Below are positions 1 through 7,789 of a stretch of 64,000 nt of DNA, piece by piece. Numbering within the stretch: position 1 is the first letter of the stretch; each line of letters begins with the position of its first letter. Location: assembly GCF_030381805.1 (NCBI RefSeq), contig NZ_JAUDRH010000018.1, positions 1 through 64,000 on the forward strand, given 5' to 3'. The notes below the pieces were generated by a model, which searched no databases, had not been told where the DNA came from, and saw only the letters and a list, made by a program, of their open reading frames with translations. This DNA comes from Chlorogloeopsis sp. ULAP01. GTDB taxonomy: Bacteria; Cyanobacteriota; Cyanobacteriia; Cyanobacteriales; Nostocaceae. Both the position numbers and the translations under genes were made by a program.

Positions 1-91
1 ATGGATGTACCCCACCGCCTACGGCACCTCCCCTTAGTAAGGGGAGGTTGGGAGGGGTTGAATATGAATCACTCAAAAAGTGAAATGGTAT
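1..91 (+). repeat. dispersed 91-bp repeat, copy 1 (left end cut by window edge)
   Basis: This segment is nearly identical, base for base and in the same orientation, to 19516-19606. The shared part runs from ATGGATSTACCCC to GTGAAATGGTAT. Copy 2 has an inverted copy of the last 12 bases further upstream, so the left terminus of copy 1 probably lies outside the window. No coding potential is evident. The rest of 92-235 holds nothing I recognise. Confidence 0.8.
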
Positions 92-235
92 TAGCAAAAG
101 TCTACTGAAGTCAACTTAAACACTTTATTCAATCGTCTTGAGACGCTTGAGCTATGAGCTAAGGATTTTAATCCTTGGTAATTGGGATAGTCTAAACAAT
201 AGTCAAGAAAAGTTCGTGAGCCTCCCACCTTCTTG

Positions 236-1249
236 TTAACCACACTTAATTACTACTTTCCCAAAATGAGATCCACTTTGGAGATAGCGGTACGCTTCCT
301 GTGCTTCAGCAAACGAAAATATCCTATCAATTACAGGCTTAATTTGATGTTGGGCAATTATTTGATTCATTGCCTCAAACATCTCCCGACTGCCTACGTA
401 TATCCCCTGCACAGTTAAACTCTTAAACAGGATTGGCAAAGGATCTACCTCTGCTCCCATACCTGATAGCACACCAATTAAGCTAATGCGTCCTGCAATC
501 CGCACTGCTTGCAGAGATTTCGGCAAAGTTCCTGCACCACCTACTTCTACTACATGATCTACACCAGTGCGATCGCTCAGTTCATAAACTTTCTTTTCCC
601 AATCTGGGTTTGTTTTATAGTTAATCGTCTCGTCTGCACCTAATTCTTTCGCCCGTGCCAATTTCTCATCGCTGCTAGAAGTAATAATCACCCTAGCACC
701 ATGTATCTTGGCAAATTGAAGGGCAAACATAGATACTCCTCCTGTACCTAGTAATAATACGATTTCACCTGCTTTAATATTCCCCTTGGTTACCAGCGCG
801 TGCCATGCCGTCACAGATGCACAGGGTAAAGTTGCACCTTCTTCGTAGGATAGGTGCTCAGGTAATATTACTAATCCATCTTGGTGTAAAACGACATACT
901 CAGCTAACATTCCATCAATACCGGCTCCCAAATCCGATTTCATTTTCTGTCGATTTAGTTGCCCATCTATCCACTCTTGAAAGAAAATTCCAGCGACGCG
1001 ATCGCCAACTTTCACTCGCGTTACACCTTCACCCACCGCTATAACTTCACCCGCACCATCAGACATGGGTATGAGAGGGTATTTTAGTCCAGAGCCATAG
1101 CTTCCTTGTGCAACCATTAAATCGCGATAATTGAGGGATGTTGCCTTCACCCGAATGAGAACTTGCCCTGGTTGGGGTTTGGTCTCTGCTCGTGTCACTA
1201 ATATCAGTGCATCAATACCTGCATTACTTTGAAGTTCGTAAACCTTCAT
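236..1249 (-). CDS. NAD(P)-dependent MDR-family oxidoreductase
   Basis: Medium-chain dehydrogenase/reductase of 337 residues. The N-terminal half is a GroES-like fold (VLIRVKATSLNYRDL) and a Rossmann fold follows, with the cofactor loop LLGTGGVSMFA and the helix end TSSSDEKLARAKELGAD. The usual zinc-ligand cysteines and the GHE motif are absent, so this is closer to the zinc-free quinone oxidoreductase branch than to classical alcohol dehydrogenases. The substrate cannot be told from sequence. I chose the ATG at 1249 because GAGGAG lies just upstream and because the longer reading frame up to 1345 runs into a dispersed repeat (1291-1358). It appears to stand alone; the gene upstream on the same strand (GH15) is about 170 bases away with that repeat between them. 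Confidence 0.88.
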   Translation of the reverse strand: MKVYELQSNAGIDALILVTRAETKPQPGQVLIRVKATSLNYRDLMVAQGSYGSGLKYPLIPMSDGAGEVIAVGEGVTRVKVGDRVAGIFFQEWIDGQLNRQKMKSDLGAGIDGMLAEYVVLHQDGLVILPEHLSYEEGATLPCASVTAWHALVTKGNIKAGEIVLLLGTGGVSMFALQFAKIHGARVIITSSSDEKLARAKELGADETINYKTNPDWEKKVYELSDRTGVDHVVEVGGAGTLPKSLQAVRIAGRISLIGVLSGMGAEVDPLPILFKSLTVQGIYVGSREMFEAMNQIIAQHQIKPVIDRIFSFAEAQEAYRYLQSGSHFGKVVIKCG

Positions 1250-1290
1250 AAAATTACTCCTCAAAGCTTGTGGATAGTGGTTAGTGGTTA

Positions 1291-1358
1291 GTAGGGGCGG
1301 GTTTAGAAGATAAATTATCAGTTTGAACGGCAAGATTATCGGCAAAACCCTCCCGTAC
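1291..1358. repeat. dispersed CGGGTTT repeat (family A), short form
   Basis: A 68-bp near-inverted repeat beginning GTAGGGGCGGGTTTA and ending AAACCCTCCCGTAC, with TAGTGGTTAGT-like sequence on both sides. The same ends occur at 55751-55815 (short form) and, with extra GC-rich DNA inside, at 15588-16014, 28316-28575 and 34793-34905. It separates the MDR gene from the GH15 gene. Confidence 0.8.
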
Positions 1359-1421
1359 AGTAGTTAGTGGTTAGTTGTTTACTACTCCCCTGCTCCTCTG
1401 TTCCCTGTCCCCTATCCCCTC

Positions 1422-3149
1422 TTAATGCTCTTGTGCTGTTTTCAAGTCAATGACTGCACCAATAAAAGCAGCATGAACAAAGGTTTGAGGAAAATTTCCC
1501 AACATTTGTTTGGTGTTGACGTCGGCTTCTTCAGCAAACAAACCGAGATCGTTCGCGTACTCTAAAGCAGCATCTATAATTGCCTGCGCCCGTTGAAAAT
1601 CTCGACGCATCACCCAATACTGTGCTACCCAGAAGGTTCCCGCTAGAAAAGCTCCTTCTTTTTTAGAGTCAAATTCCTCTAAGTGGCGATGATACAAATA
1701 ACCATTAGCAAGATCGCGTTCTATGACTTTGATTGTGGCTAGCATTTTTGGTGTGTCGGCAGAGGTATAACCCCATACAGGAAAAAGTACTGCCGAAACA
1801 TCCACCACTTCACCCCCAGCAAAAGCTGCATAAGCACCTTCGGAATTTATACACTCAGAAGCAACAAAGTCTTGAATTTCCTGCGCTGTTGAGCGCCAAC
1901 GCCTGGCTTTGGCTTCATTTTCGGCAAGCTGGGCAATATAATTCAAACCGCAAGCAACGATTACCTTACTTGAAGTGTATTGATGTTTTACTTGTTCCTC
2001 CCACAAACCGTGATCGGGATCGCTCCAATGTTCTACTAAATAATCGGCAATCTTTTCAATTAAAGACCAATGTTCGCGTGTGTCGAAGCGAGTGTAAATG
2101 AGTTTAGCTGCTAAAAGTACATTACCGAAAGCATCAAGCTGTAATTGGCTATTGGCAGCATTACCAATGACAACGGGTTGACTGCCGCGATAACCAACCC
2201 AATCAAGGGTTTTTTCGAGATGAACTGGTTCTCCATCTAGGGTTGTGAATGGTTTTAGTGGCATACTATCTGAGTTACAAGCAAAACCACAGATATAATC
2301 GAGAAAGCGCCGCTCTTCATCACCATTACTGCCCGCACGAATTAGAGCGCTGACGATCATGCCCGTATCACGCAGCCAAACATAGCGATAATCGTAGTTC
2401 CGTTCTCCCCCAACAACTTCTGGCAGAGAGGTGGTAGCTGCCGCAATGATCCCGCCATTGTCTTCAAAGGTGAGCATACGCAATGCTCGCAGGGAATGAG
2501 CAATTTCACGCTCATAAGGGCCGTGGTAAATTGCGTATGAAGCGATTTTCTGCCATCGAGCCTGAGTGATTTCCAGCCAAGTCTCTATCTTTTCTATCGT
2601 GACAAAGGCGAGTTGTTCATCAACCAATACAGCCCAACCTGATTCACCCTCCGAAATTTTGAAGTAGATACAATCTTTTTCTAGTATGAGGGGATGGGAA
2701 GCATAAAGATAGTAGCGTCGATCTATTTGTACCGCTTGACCAATGTATTGTAGATCTGGCTTATGTTGAGCATAGTTTGGGGCAGGCTGGAGAGTAACTG
2801 TGACTTCGTTTGGTACAGGTGAAAACAAACGACAAATTCCCCGTGGCACTTTTTCTCCTAGACACATCCAATCAGTAATCTGCCAAGAATTACCATTGCT
2901 GGTTGCGAAAGTTGTTTCTAATACTCCATTGTCTTCCAGATAACGACGACTGGCAAAAGTAGTATCAGGCGATCGCACACTCCAAGCTCCTCCCCGCTCT
3001 GGATCGAGCAGTGTAGCTAATAAGGAAGGACGATCAAAACGTTCAGGACAATACCAGACGACAGTCCCTTTCTTATCAATAAGTGCAGCTGTGCGGCGAT
3101 CGCCGATAATTGCTAAATCGCGAATATGTGGAAATTCGTCATTAGTCAT
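1422..3149 (-). CDS. glycoside hydrolase family 15 protein (glucoamylase/trehalase-like)
   Basis: A GH15-type protein of about 575 residues. The N-terminal beta-sandwich starts with the family signature DLAIIGDRRTAALI. The (alpha/alpha)6 catalytic part carries YVWLRDTGMIVSAL and DPDHGLWEE, the region that supplies the general acid, followed near the C-terminus by EGAFLAGTFWVAQY. Members hydrolyse alpha-glucosidic bonds in starch-like polymers or trehalose; which one cannot be decided here. No signal peptide is seen, so a cytoplasmic role in glycogen or trehalose turnover is likely. I start at the ATG at 3149 because family members begin only a few residues before the DLAIIGD motif; an in-frame start at 3200 would add 17 residues. 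Neither start has a strong ribosome-binding site. Confidence 0.85.
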   Translation of the reverse strand: MTNDEFPHIRDLAIIGDRRTAALIDKKGTVVWYCPERFDRPSLLATLLDPERGGAWSVRSPDTTFASRRYLEDNGVLETTFATSNGNSWQITDWMCLGEKVPRGICRLFSPVPNEVTVTLQPAPNYAQHKPDLQYIGQAVQIDRRYYLYASHPLILEKDCIYFKISEGESGWAVLVDEQLAFVTIEKIETWLEITQARWQKIASYAIYHGPYEREIAHSLRALRMLTFEDNGGIIAAATTSLPEVVGGERNYDYRYVWLRDTGMIVSALIRAGSNGDEERRFLDYICGFACNSDSMPLKPFTTLDGEPVHLEKTLDWVGYRGSQPVVIGNAANSQLQLDAFGNVLLAAKLIYTRFDTREHWSLIEKIADYLVEHWSDPDHGLWEEQVKHQYTSSKVIVACGLNYIAQLAENEAKARRWRSTAQEIQDFVASECINSEGAYAAFAGGEVVDVSAVLFPVWGYTSADTPKMLATIKVIERDLANGYLYHRHLEEFDSKKEGAFLAGTFWVAQYWVMRRDFQRAQAIIDAALEYANDLGLFAEEADVNTKQMLGNFPQTFVHAAFIGAVIDLKTAQEH

Positions 3150-3392
3150 ATTGCTATCAAAAATAGAGTGCCCAACCAGCTTGCCCCTGGTGTGAAACAA
3201 GCGATCATAGTTGCTTAACTTGTGCTAAAGTCTGAAATTATCAAAATGGTTATTTTTTGACTAAATTTTTATCTATTGTTAAAGTATATAAACAGTATTA
3301 TTTCTTAACATTTCTTTATAAACCTAGCTTAGGATAGATTCTTGGCTTGTCTGCCAAAGATTTAACTTACTTTATCTGTACCTTGTCCCCTG

Positions 3393-4484
3393 TTAACTCA
3401 AACGCTGGCGTAACCACAAACCTAGTAGTGGTAATGCCAATTGATACCGTTGTTCAGCACCGTAAATCAATCCTTTGTGCTGAAGTCCGAATAATGCACC
3501 TTGCAAACTGCCGCCACGGGAAAGACCATGTTTTTGAATATACTCTCGGCTTTGGGGCTTGTCAGTGGGATCGCAAGCCAAGCATTCTAAAAGATGTACT
3601 TGATTGCCTGGGAGTAACATCAACAAGGACTCATAAGTGATAGATAAATCTTTGAGTTGTGCTTCTATTGCTTGCTTTACATCTTGCTCAGTAATTAGTT
3701 CATGAGGACGACATAGAGTTTGCAGACGGCGAATTAGTGCCATCGCATCGCCAATATGTCCTTGAACAGCATCTAAAAATAGTTGTAGTGCTTTGGAGCG
3801 AGAATCAAATGTTAGTCCTACTGCCTGCAAAATTTCTCTTGCCCAAACTGCTAAAACATCTTTGGCTAAGGGAGCTAACTGTACTGTTTCGATTGGATAG
3901 TTAGTCTCTTCTGCGTGGTGAGTTGTTTCGGCAATCGTTGCTACTAGCACGTAACTGACACGAGTTTGTTTGTGAATTTCTCGCCTCAGGGTTGTTTCCC
4001 ACAAACCACTGCGATCCCAGGAGCGGATGTGGGGAAAACTTTGCAAAATCAACGCAACTCGCTGATCTTGCATATCAGCTAACAGTTGAGGCAACTGGAG
4101 CAAAATTTCAAATGCTTGCCACAACTGCTTTTGGTTCAGGGAACGCATCAGCAAAAGTTTACCGCCGCTTTCTTCAAACTGAAACCGAAAAAACTCTCTT
4201 GCACTTTTGGCAACCCAGTCTTGGATTTGTGCTGCATCAAAACTTTGATTAATTGCCTCCGCTAGCAATTGCACAAATCTCTCTCCATCTGTGGCGCGAA
4301 TGCAGTCTATCTCTAGCACGATCGCTCCCACTGCCGAAGTTGCCCCTCGTACTAAAGTTCGTCGCCCACTTCCAGGTACTCCTACAATCAACAAATCACC
4401 ATCTTCTGCCAGAACTTCCACTATCCGTTGAAATTCTGCCGATCGCCCAATTAATTCTAAAGGAGTAGACAATTCCAAGTTCAC
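3393..4484 (-). CDS. AAA/STAND-like ATPase with C-terminal winged helix
   Basis: 363 residues. A Walker A motif, GVPGSGRRT, lies at residues 35-43 and is followed by an AAA-type core in which I see no canonical Walker B acidic pair. The last ~70 residues (LLECLACDPTDKP to LGLWLRQRL) look like a winged-helix domain. This arrangement resembles the archaeal-type/STAND ATPases annotated simply as ATP-binding proteins. No substrate or partner is suggested by the neighbourhood. Translation starts at GTG (4484) with GGAAGG about ten bases upstream. It is transcribed alone; the next gene on this strand begins beyond a decayed pseudogene. Confidence 0.7.
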   Translation of the reverse strand: MNLELSTPLELIGRSAEFQRIVEVLAEDGDLLIVGVPGSGRRTLVRGATSAVGAIVLEIDCIRATDGERFVQLLAEAINQSFDAAQIQDWVAKSAREFFRFQFEESGGKLLLMRSLNQKQLWQAFEILLQLPQLLADMQDQRVALILQSFPHIRSWDRSGLWETTLRREIHKQTRVSYVLVATIAETTHHAEETNYPIETVQLAPLAKDVLAVWAREILQAVGLTFDSRSKALQLFLDAVQGHIGDAMALIRRLQTLCRPHELITEQDVKQAIEAQLKDLSITYESLLMLLPGNQVHLLECLACDPTDKPQSREYIQKHGLSRGGSLQGALFGLQHKGLIYGAEQRYQLALPLLGLWLRQRLS

Positions 4485-4917
4485 GCGTTTTTGCCTTCCG
4501 AATTCAAGCTTCCAGTCAAGGGAACATACTTACTTCTATTTTTGATGGCAACTATTAACAGAGATGATGATAATTATAGATTTTTTAGTTATCTAATACA
4601 CATAACACTAATTCTTAGTTTGAAGATTTTTTAGTTCGATACTTACGTGCAGCTTGGTAATTGAGCGATTCTAGACAATATTTTCGGCAGCTTTCTGGGA
4701 ACTATACAAAGGAAGGAATTTACCGGAGATATTCCTCTAAAAAATGTTGCCTGTTCAAAAACCCCAAAAAGCTACCACTTTGCCTAATTCTTGTTGTTCC
4801 CTTTGTGCTGCAAATCTTTGTGGCTGTGGGGCTGGTAGGATATCTCTCATTCAAAAACGGGCAGAAAGCAGTCAACGATCTTACCGATCAGTTGATAGAT
4901 AAAGCCAGTCAGCAAGT

Positions 4918-5056
4918 AAGTAGAACGAGGTAAATAATTAAAGGTTTGTAGTGTGGACTTCAGTCCTCCAATAAGGACTGAAGTCCTTACTACGAACTAG
5001 ATGCCAACATTTTTACATTACTTCACATAGTTTGGTTTTTTCAAGTCGTTCTACTT
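4918..5056. mobile_element. 139-bp element with 11-bp inverted ends inside the pseudogene
   Basis: The element begins AAGTAGAACGA (4918-4928) and ends with the exact reverse complement TCGTTCTACTT (5046-5056). It has no coding capacity and splits the Cache-sensor remnant. Inside it lies a separate hairpin repeat at 4949-4994. It fits a MITE-like insertion; I could not establish a clean target-site duplication. Confidence 0.55.
4949..4994. repeat. GGACTTCAGTCC hairpin repeat, copy 1
   Basis: An inverted repeat with arms containing GGACTTCAGTCCT and AGGACTGAAGTCC, ending in ACTACGA. A second copy is at 21401-21447, including matching flanks TTTGTAGT on the left and AACATTTTTA on the right. Confidence 0.8.
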
Positions 5057-5156
5057 TAGATGAGCATTTGGATACTTATCTAGCACTGCCCCAGCAACTT
5101 AACCAAATGAATGCGGATGCGATCGCCATCCCGTTGCAACAATTGTGGAGATTGAG

Positions 5157-5185
5157 GGTGCGTTAGGACTCTGTCCTAACGCACC
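5157..5185. repeat. GGTGCGTTAGG hairpin (family F)
   Basis: A perfect 13-bp stem, GGTGCGTTAGGAC/GTCCTAACGCACC, with a three-base loop. Related sequence occurs at 16037-16066 and 33745-33853. This copy overlaps the 3' end of the sensor pseudogene and provides its last codons. Confidence 0.75.
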
Positions 5186-5293
5186 AAAGCAATCAGAAGG
5201 TGTGTTACGCTTCGCTAACACGCCACTACGCATATTTCAAAAATAATGAAATTCAACATCATATTGAAACTATTGATTAAGTTTTTCCGCCCT

Positions 5294-6205
5294 TTACACT
5301 AATGTCGATATTGTTACAGGTTCCGATTTGATGAGATCTTCAATATTGTTAACTACTGTATTGCAAATTTCATCGATTGGTAAATCATTTGCACCGTTAC
5401 TAAAGGGATTTTCTATTTGATTACCAATTTCTTCAATACCCAATAAAATAAAACTAATCAAAGTTACGATGGGAATAGTCCACCAACTGACATCGTGGAC
5501 GAGTTGAAATGGTAAGACAAAGCAGTATATCAGTAATAGTCGTTTGAGATAAATTCCATAAGCTAATGGTATGGGAGTTTTTTTAATGCGATCGCAACCT
5601 ATAAATGCTTCTACCATCGCGTCTAAAGCTTGATTCATAGGAACCAATTCATAAATACTTAGGCAATTGCGAACTTGCTGTTGCTTGAGATAAGCACCAA
5701 TCCAAAAAGAAATTTTTAAGGGAATGTTTTTCACCTCTTGGAGTTGTAAATATTGCGATTGAGTTAAAAAAGCCTCTAGTTCATGTATGTCAGCCTGTTC
5801 CCTTAAATGTAATTTAGTAGCAACTGCAAAAGCACCTAAAAGCCGTAATGCCGCAATTTTATTTTCTTGCTCTACCTTTTCTGTTTCGGCAATAGCTAGT
5901 TTTATTTTACGTCCTAAATTGAGGCTATTAATAACAATACTTCCCCAAATTTTACGTCCTTCCCAATACCTATCATATGCAGTATTTGTCCGAAATACTA
6001 ACAGCAAACCTAAAACTAAATTATATGCTACGTTAGTAGTGACAGAACTAAAAATTTGCTCTGATAAATCAAAACCGTAATAGTGATTTAAAGATATACA
6101 AAAAGCAAATCCGCTACACAAAAAGATGCGGGGTAAAACGGCAGGTAGTACTGAACCTTGCAGTTGTAAAGCAAGTTGTAACCAATTATGTTTATCAAAT
6201 TTCAT
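5294..6205 (-). CDS. bestrophin-family (UPF0187) membrane protein
   Basis: 303 residues with the bestrophin/UPF0187 signature RTNTAYDRYWEGRKIWG after two N-terminal membrane segments, and two further hydrophobic segments around residues 215-255 (LLLIYCFVLPFQLVHDVSWW, then IPIVTLISFILLGIEEIG). Bestrophin homologues form pentameric anion channels. In cyanobacteria the role is not settled; bicarbonate or chloride movement across thylakoid or plasma membrane is inferred from eukaryotic relatives. The ATG at 6205 is the only reasonable start. The upstream gene proA is separated by a hairpin terminator, so the two are probably transcribed independently. Confidence 0.85.
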   Translation of the reverse strand: MKFDKHNWLQLALQLQGSVLPAVLPRIFLCSGFAFCISLNHYYGFDLSEQIFSSVTTNVAYNLVLGLLLVFRTNTAYDRYWEGRKIWGSIVINSLNLGRKIKLAIAETEKVEQENKIAALRLLGAFAVATKLHLREQADIHELEAFLTQSQYLQLQEVKNIPLKISFWIGAYLKQQQVRNCLSIYELVPMNQALDAMVEAFIGCDRIKKTPIPLAYGIYLKRLLLIYCFVLPFQLVHDVSWWTIPIVTLISFILLGIEEIGNQIENPFSNGANDLPIDEICNTVVNNIEDLIKSEPVTISTLV

Positions 6206-6221
6206 AGAAAATCAAGATTAT

Positions 6222-6248
6222 AAAAAACACCAGTTATCTGGTGTTTTT
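6222..6248 (-). terminator. hairpin terminator after proA
   Basis: The arms AACACCAG and CTGGTGTT flank a TTAT loop, with A/T runs on both sides. On the minus strand it ends in TTTTTT, directly after the proA stop, so it fits an intrinsic terminator for proA. The symmetric T run would also let it work on the plus strand. Confidence 0.75.
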
Positions 6249-6284
6249 CTAGTATTTTGTCACAATTAATTGAATGAGGATCAG

Positions 6285-7595
6285 TTAGATTAAATCCCTA
6301 TGAGTAAAAGATTTAGCATCTGCACCCGTGTAATGAGCGACAATATGCCCATCCCCAGTTACCTGATACTTATATGTTACTAAACCTTCTAAACCAACAG
6401 GCCCGCGAGGAGGCATTTGTTGAGTGCTAATTCCAACTTCGGCACCAAAACCATAGCGGAAACCGTCAGCAAAGCGAGTAGAACAGTTGTGATAAACTCC
6501 TGCTGCATTCACTAGTGCCAAAAAAGTTTCTGCTGCTTCCCTATGTTCAGTAACAATTGCATCGGTATGCTTAGAGCCGTAATCGTTAATATGGGCGATC
6601 GCTTCCTCTAAAGAATCGACAATTTTAATTGACAAAATCAAATCGCTGTACTCAGTTTCCCAATCTTCTTCTGTTGCCACTGGGATATTATTTAAAATCT
6701 TGCGTGTACGTTCGTCCCCTTTTAATTCTACATTTTGTGCTTGCAAATACTCAGCAATTGTTGGCAAGATGTTTGGAGCAATATCGGCATGAACTAACAA
6801 GGTTTCAATAGCATTACAAGCAGCAGGATATTGAATTTTTGCATCAACAGTAATGGCAATTGCTTTATCAATATTGGCAGCCTTATCTATATAAAGATGA
6901 CAAATACCATCAGCGTGTCCAAGAACAGGAATGCGAGTATTTTCTTGCACAAATCTGACAAAAGAATTAGAACCTCTAGGAATAATTAAATCTACATATT
7001 TATCTAATTTCAAAAGTTCTAGAGTTTCTTCTCTTGTGGTTAGTAATTGTACCGCGTCAGGATTAACCGCAGTTGGAGATAATCCTTGCTTAATTGCCTT
7101 AACTATCGCTTCACAAGAGCGAATAGCTTCTTTGCCACCTTTGAGGATAACGCCGTTGCCTGACTTGATAGCCAAAGAAACAATTTGAATTGCTGCTTCC
7201 GGGCGTGCTTCAAAAATAATCCCCAAAACTCCCAACGGACAAGTGATCCGCTTGAGAATTAAGCCTGTATCCAACTCGCGGTGAATTTGCACAGCACCAA
7301 CTGGATCGGGAAGCTTGCCGACATCTCTCACCCCAGCGATCGCATCTCTTAGCTTATGTTCATCCAACTGCAAGCGCTTATAAAGTGGTTTGGCAATTCC
7401 TTCTTTTGTCGCTATCTGGCAATCAGCAAGATTCGCTTGCAAAATTTCCTCTTTCGCAGATTCTAAAGCTTGGGCGATCGCTTCAATAGCTTGATTTTTT
7501 GCCTCCGTTGAGAGAACTGCTAGCTTGAGTGCCGCCTGGCGAGTTTTTTTCGCTATTGCAATTAAGTTCGATGAATTATCCCCAGAAATAGTCAT
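6285..7595 (-). CDS. proA: glutamate-5-semialdehyde dehydrogenase (gamma-glutamyl phosphate reductase)
   Basis: ProA reduces gamma-glutamyl phosphate to glutamate-5-semialdehyde with NADPH, the second step of proline synthesis from glutamate. The protein has 436 residues, a normal family length. The catalytic cysteine is in YPAACNAIETLLVH, and family segments such as CPLGVLGIIFEARPEA, LKGGKEA and FGAEVGISTQ are intact. The ATG at 7595 is preferred; a TTG two codons upstream is also open. It is followed by an intrinsic terminator and is monocistronic as far as I can see. Confidence 0.96.
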   Translation of the reverse strand: MTISGDNSSNLIAIAKKTRQAALKLAVLSTEAKNQAIEAIAQALESAKEEILQANLADCQIATKEGIAKPLYKRLQLDEHKLRDAIAGVRDVGKLPDPVGAVQIHRELDTGLILKRITCPLGVLGIIFEARPEAAIQIVSLAIKSGNGVILKGGKEAIRSCEAIVKAIKQGLSPTAVNPDAVQLLTTREETLELLKLDKYVDLIIPRGSNSFVRFVQENTRIPVLGHADGICHLYIDKAANIDKAIAITVDAKIQYPAACNAIETLLVHADIAPNILPTIAEYLQAQNVELKGDERTRKILNNIPVATEEDWETEYSDLILSIKIVDSLEEAIAHINDYGSKHTDAIVTEHREAAETFLALVNAAGVYHNCSTRFADGFRYGFGAEVGISTQQMPPRGPVGLEGLVTYKYQVTGDGHIVAHYTGADAKSFTHRDLI

Positions 7596-7789
7596 GCCCA
7601 AAAAAACCTGATTCTTTGCCCTTCTCTAATCCTATCAAAAGCATAGTAGTCAAAAGCCTAGTAGGAGGATGAGAACCCCTAAATTTGTCAAGAAAAAGGG
7701 TGTCGGGGGAATTGGTGGAGGTTCGTACTGCTTGTACCCTTATTAGTTTTGGGGCATGGTGTATAAAAATACAATTTTTTCTTATTCCC

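Larger units (their letters stand above)
4661..5166 (+). pseudogene. remnant of a Cache-type sensor protein interrupted by a small inserted element
   Basis: Two pieces of one former gene remain. 4661-4918 encodes the N-terminus of a large cyanobacterial sensor (KKLPLCLILVVPFVLQIF, then GYLSFKNGQKAVNDLTDQL), that is the first membrane helix and the start of a periplasmic Cache region. After a 139-bp insert the same protein resumes in another frame at about 5056 with LDEHLDTYLALPQQLNQ and MNADAIA, then loses similarity and stops at 5166. Homologous sensors are kinases or cyclases of 700-1800 residues; everything after the Cache start is missing. The initiation codon would be TTG at 4661. The rest of the 4485-5293 gap contains only repeats. 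Confidence 0.75.

Noticed and set aside
1250..1345. Longer N-terminus for the MDR oxidoreductase
   Set aside because: The extra codons come from a family A repeat, and a good GAGGAG lies before the internal ATG at 1249.
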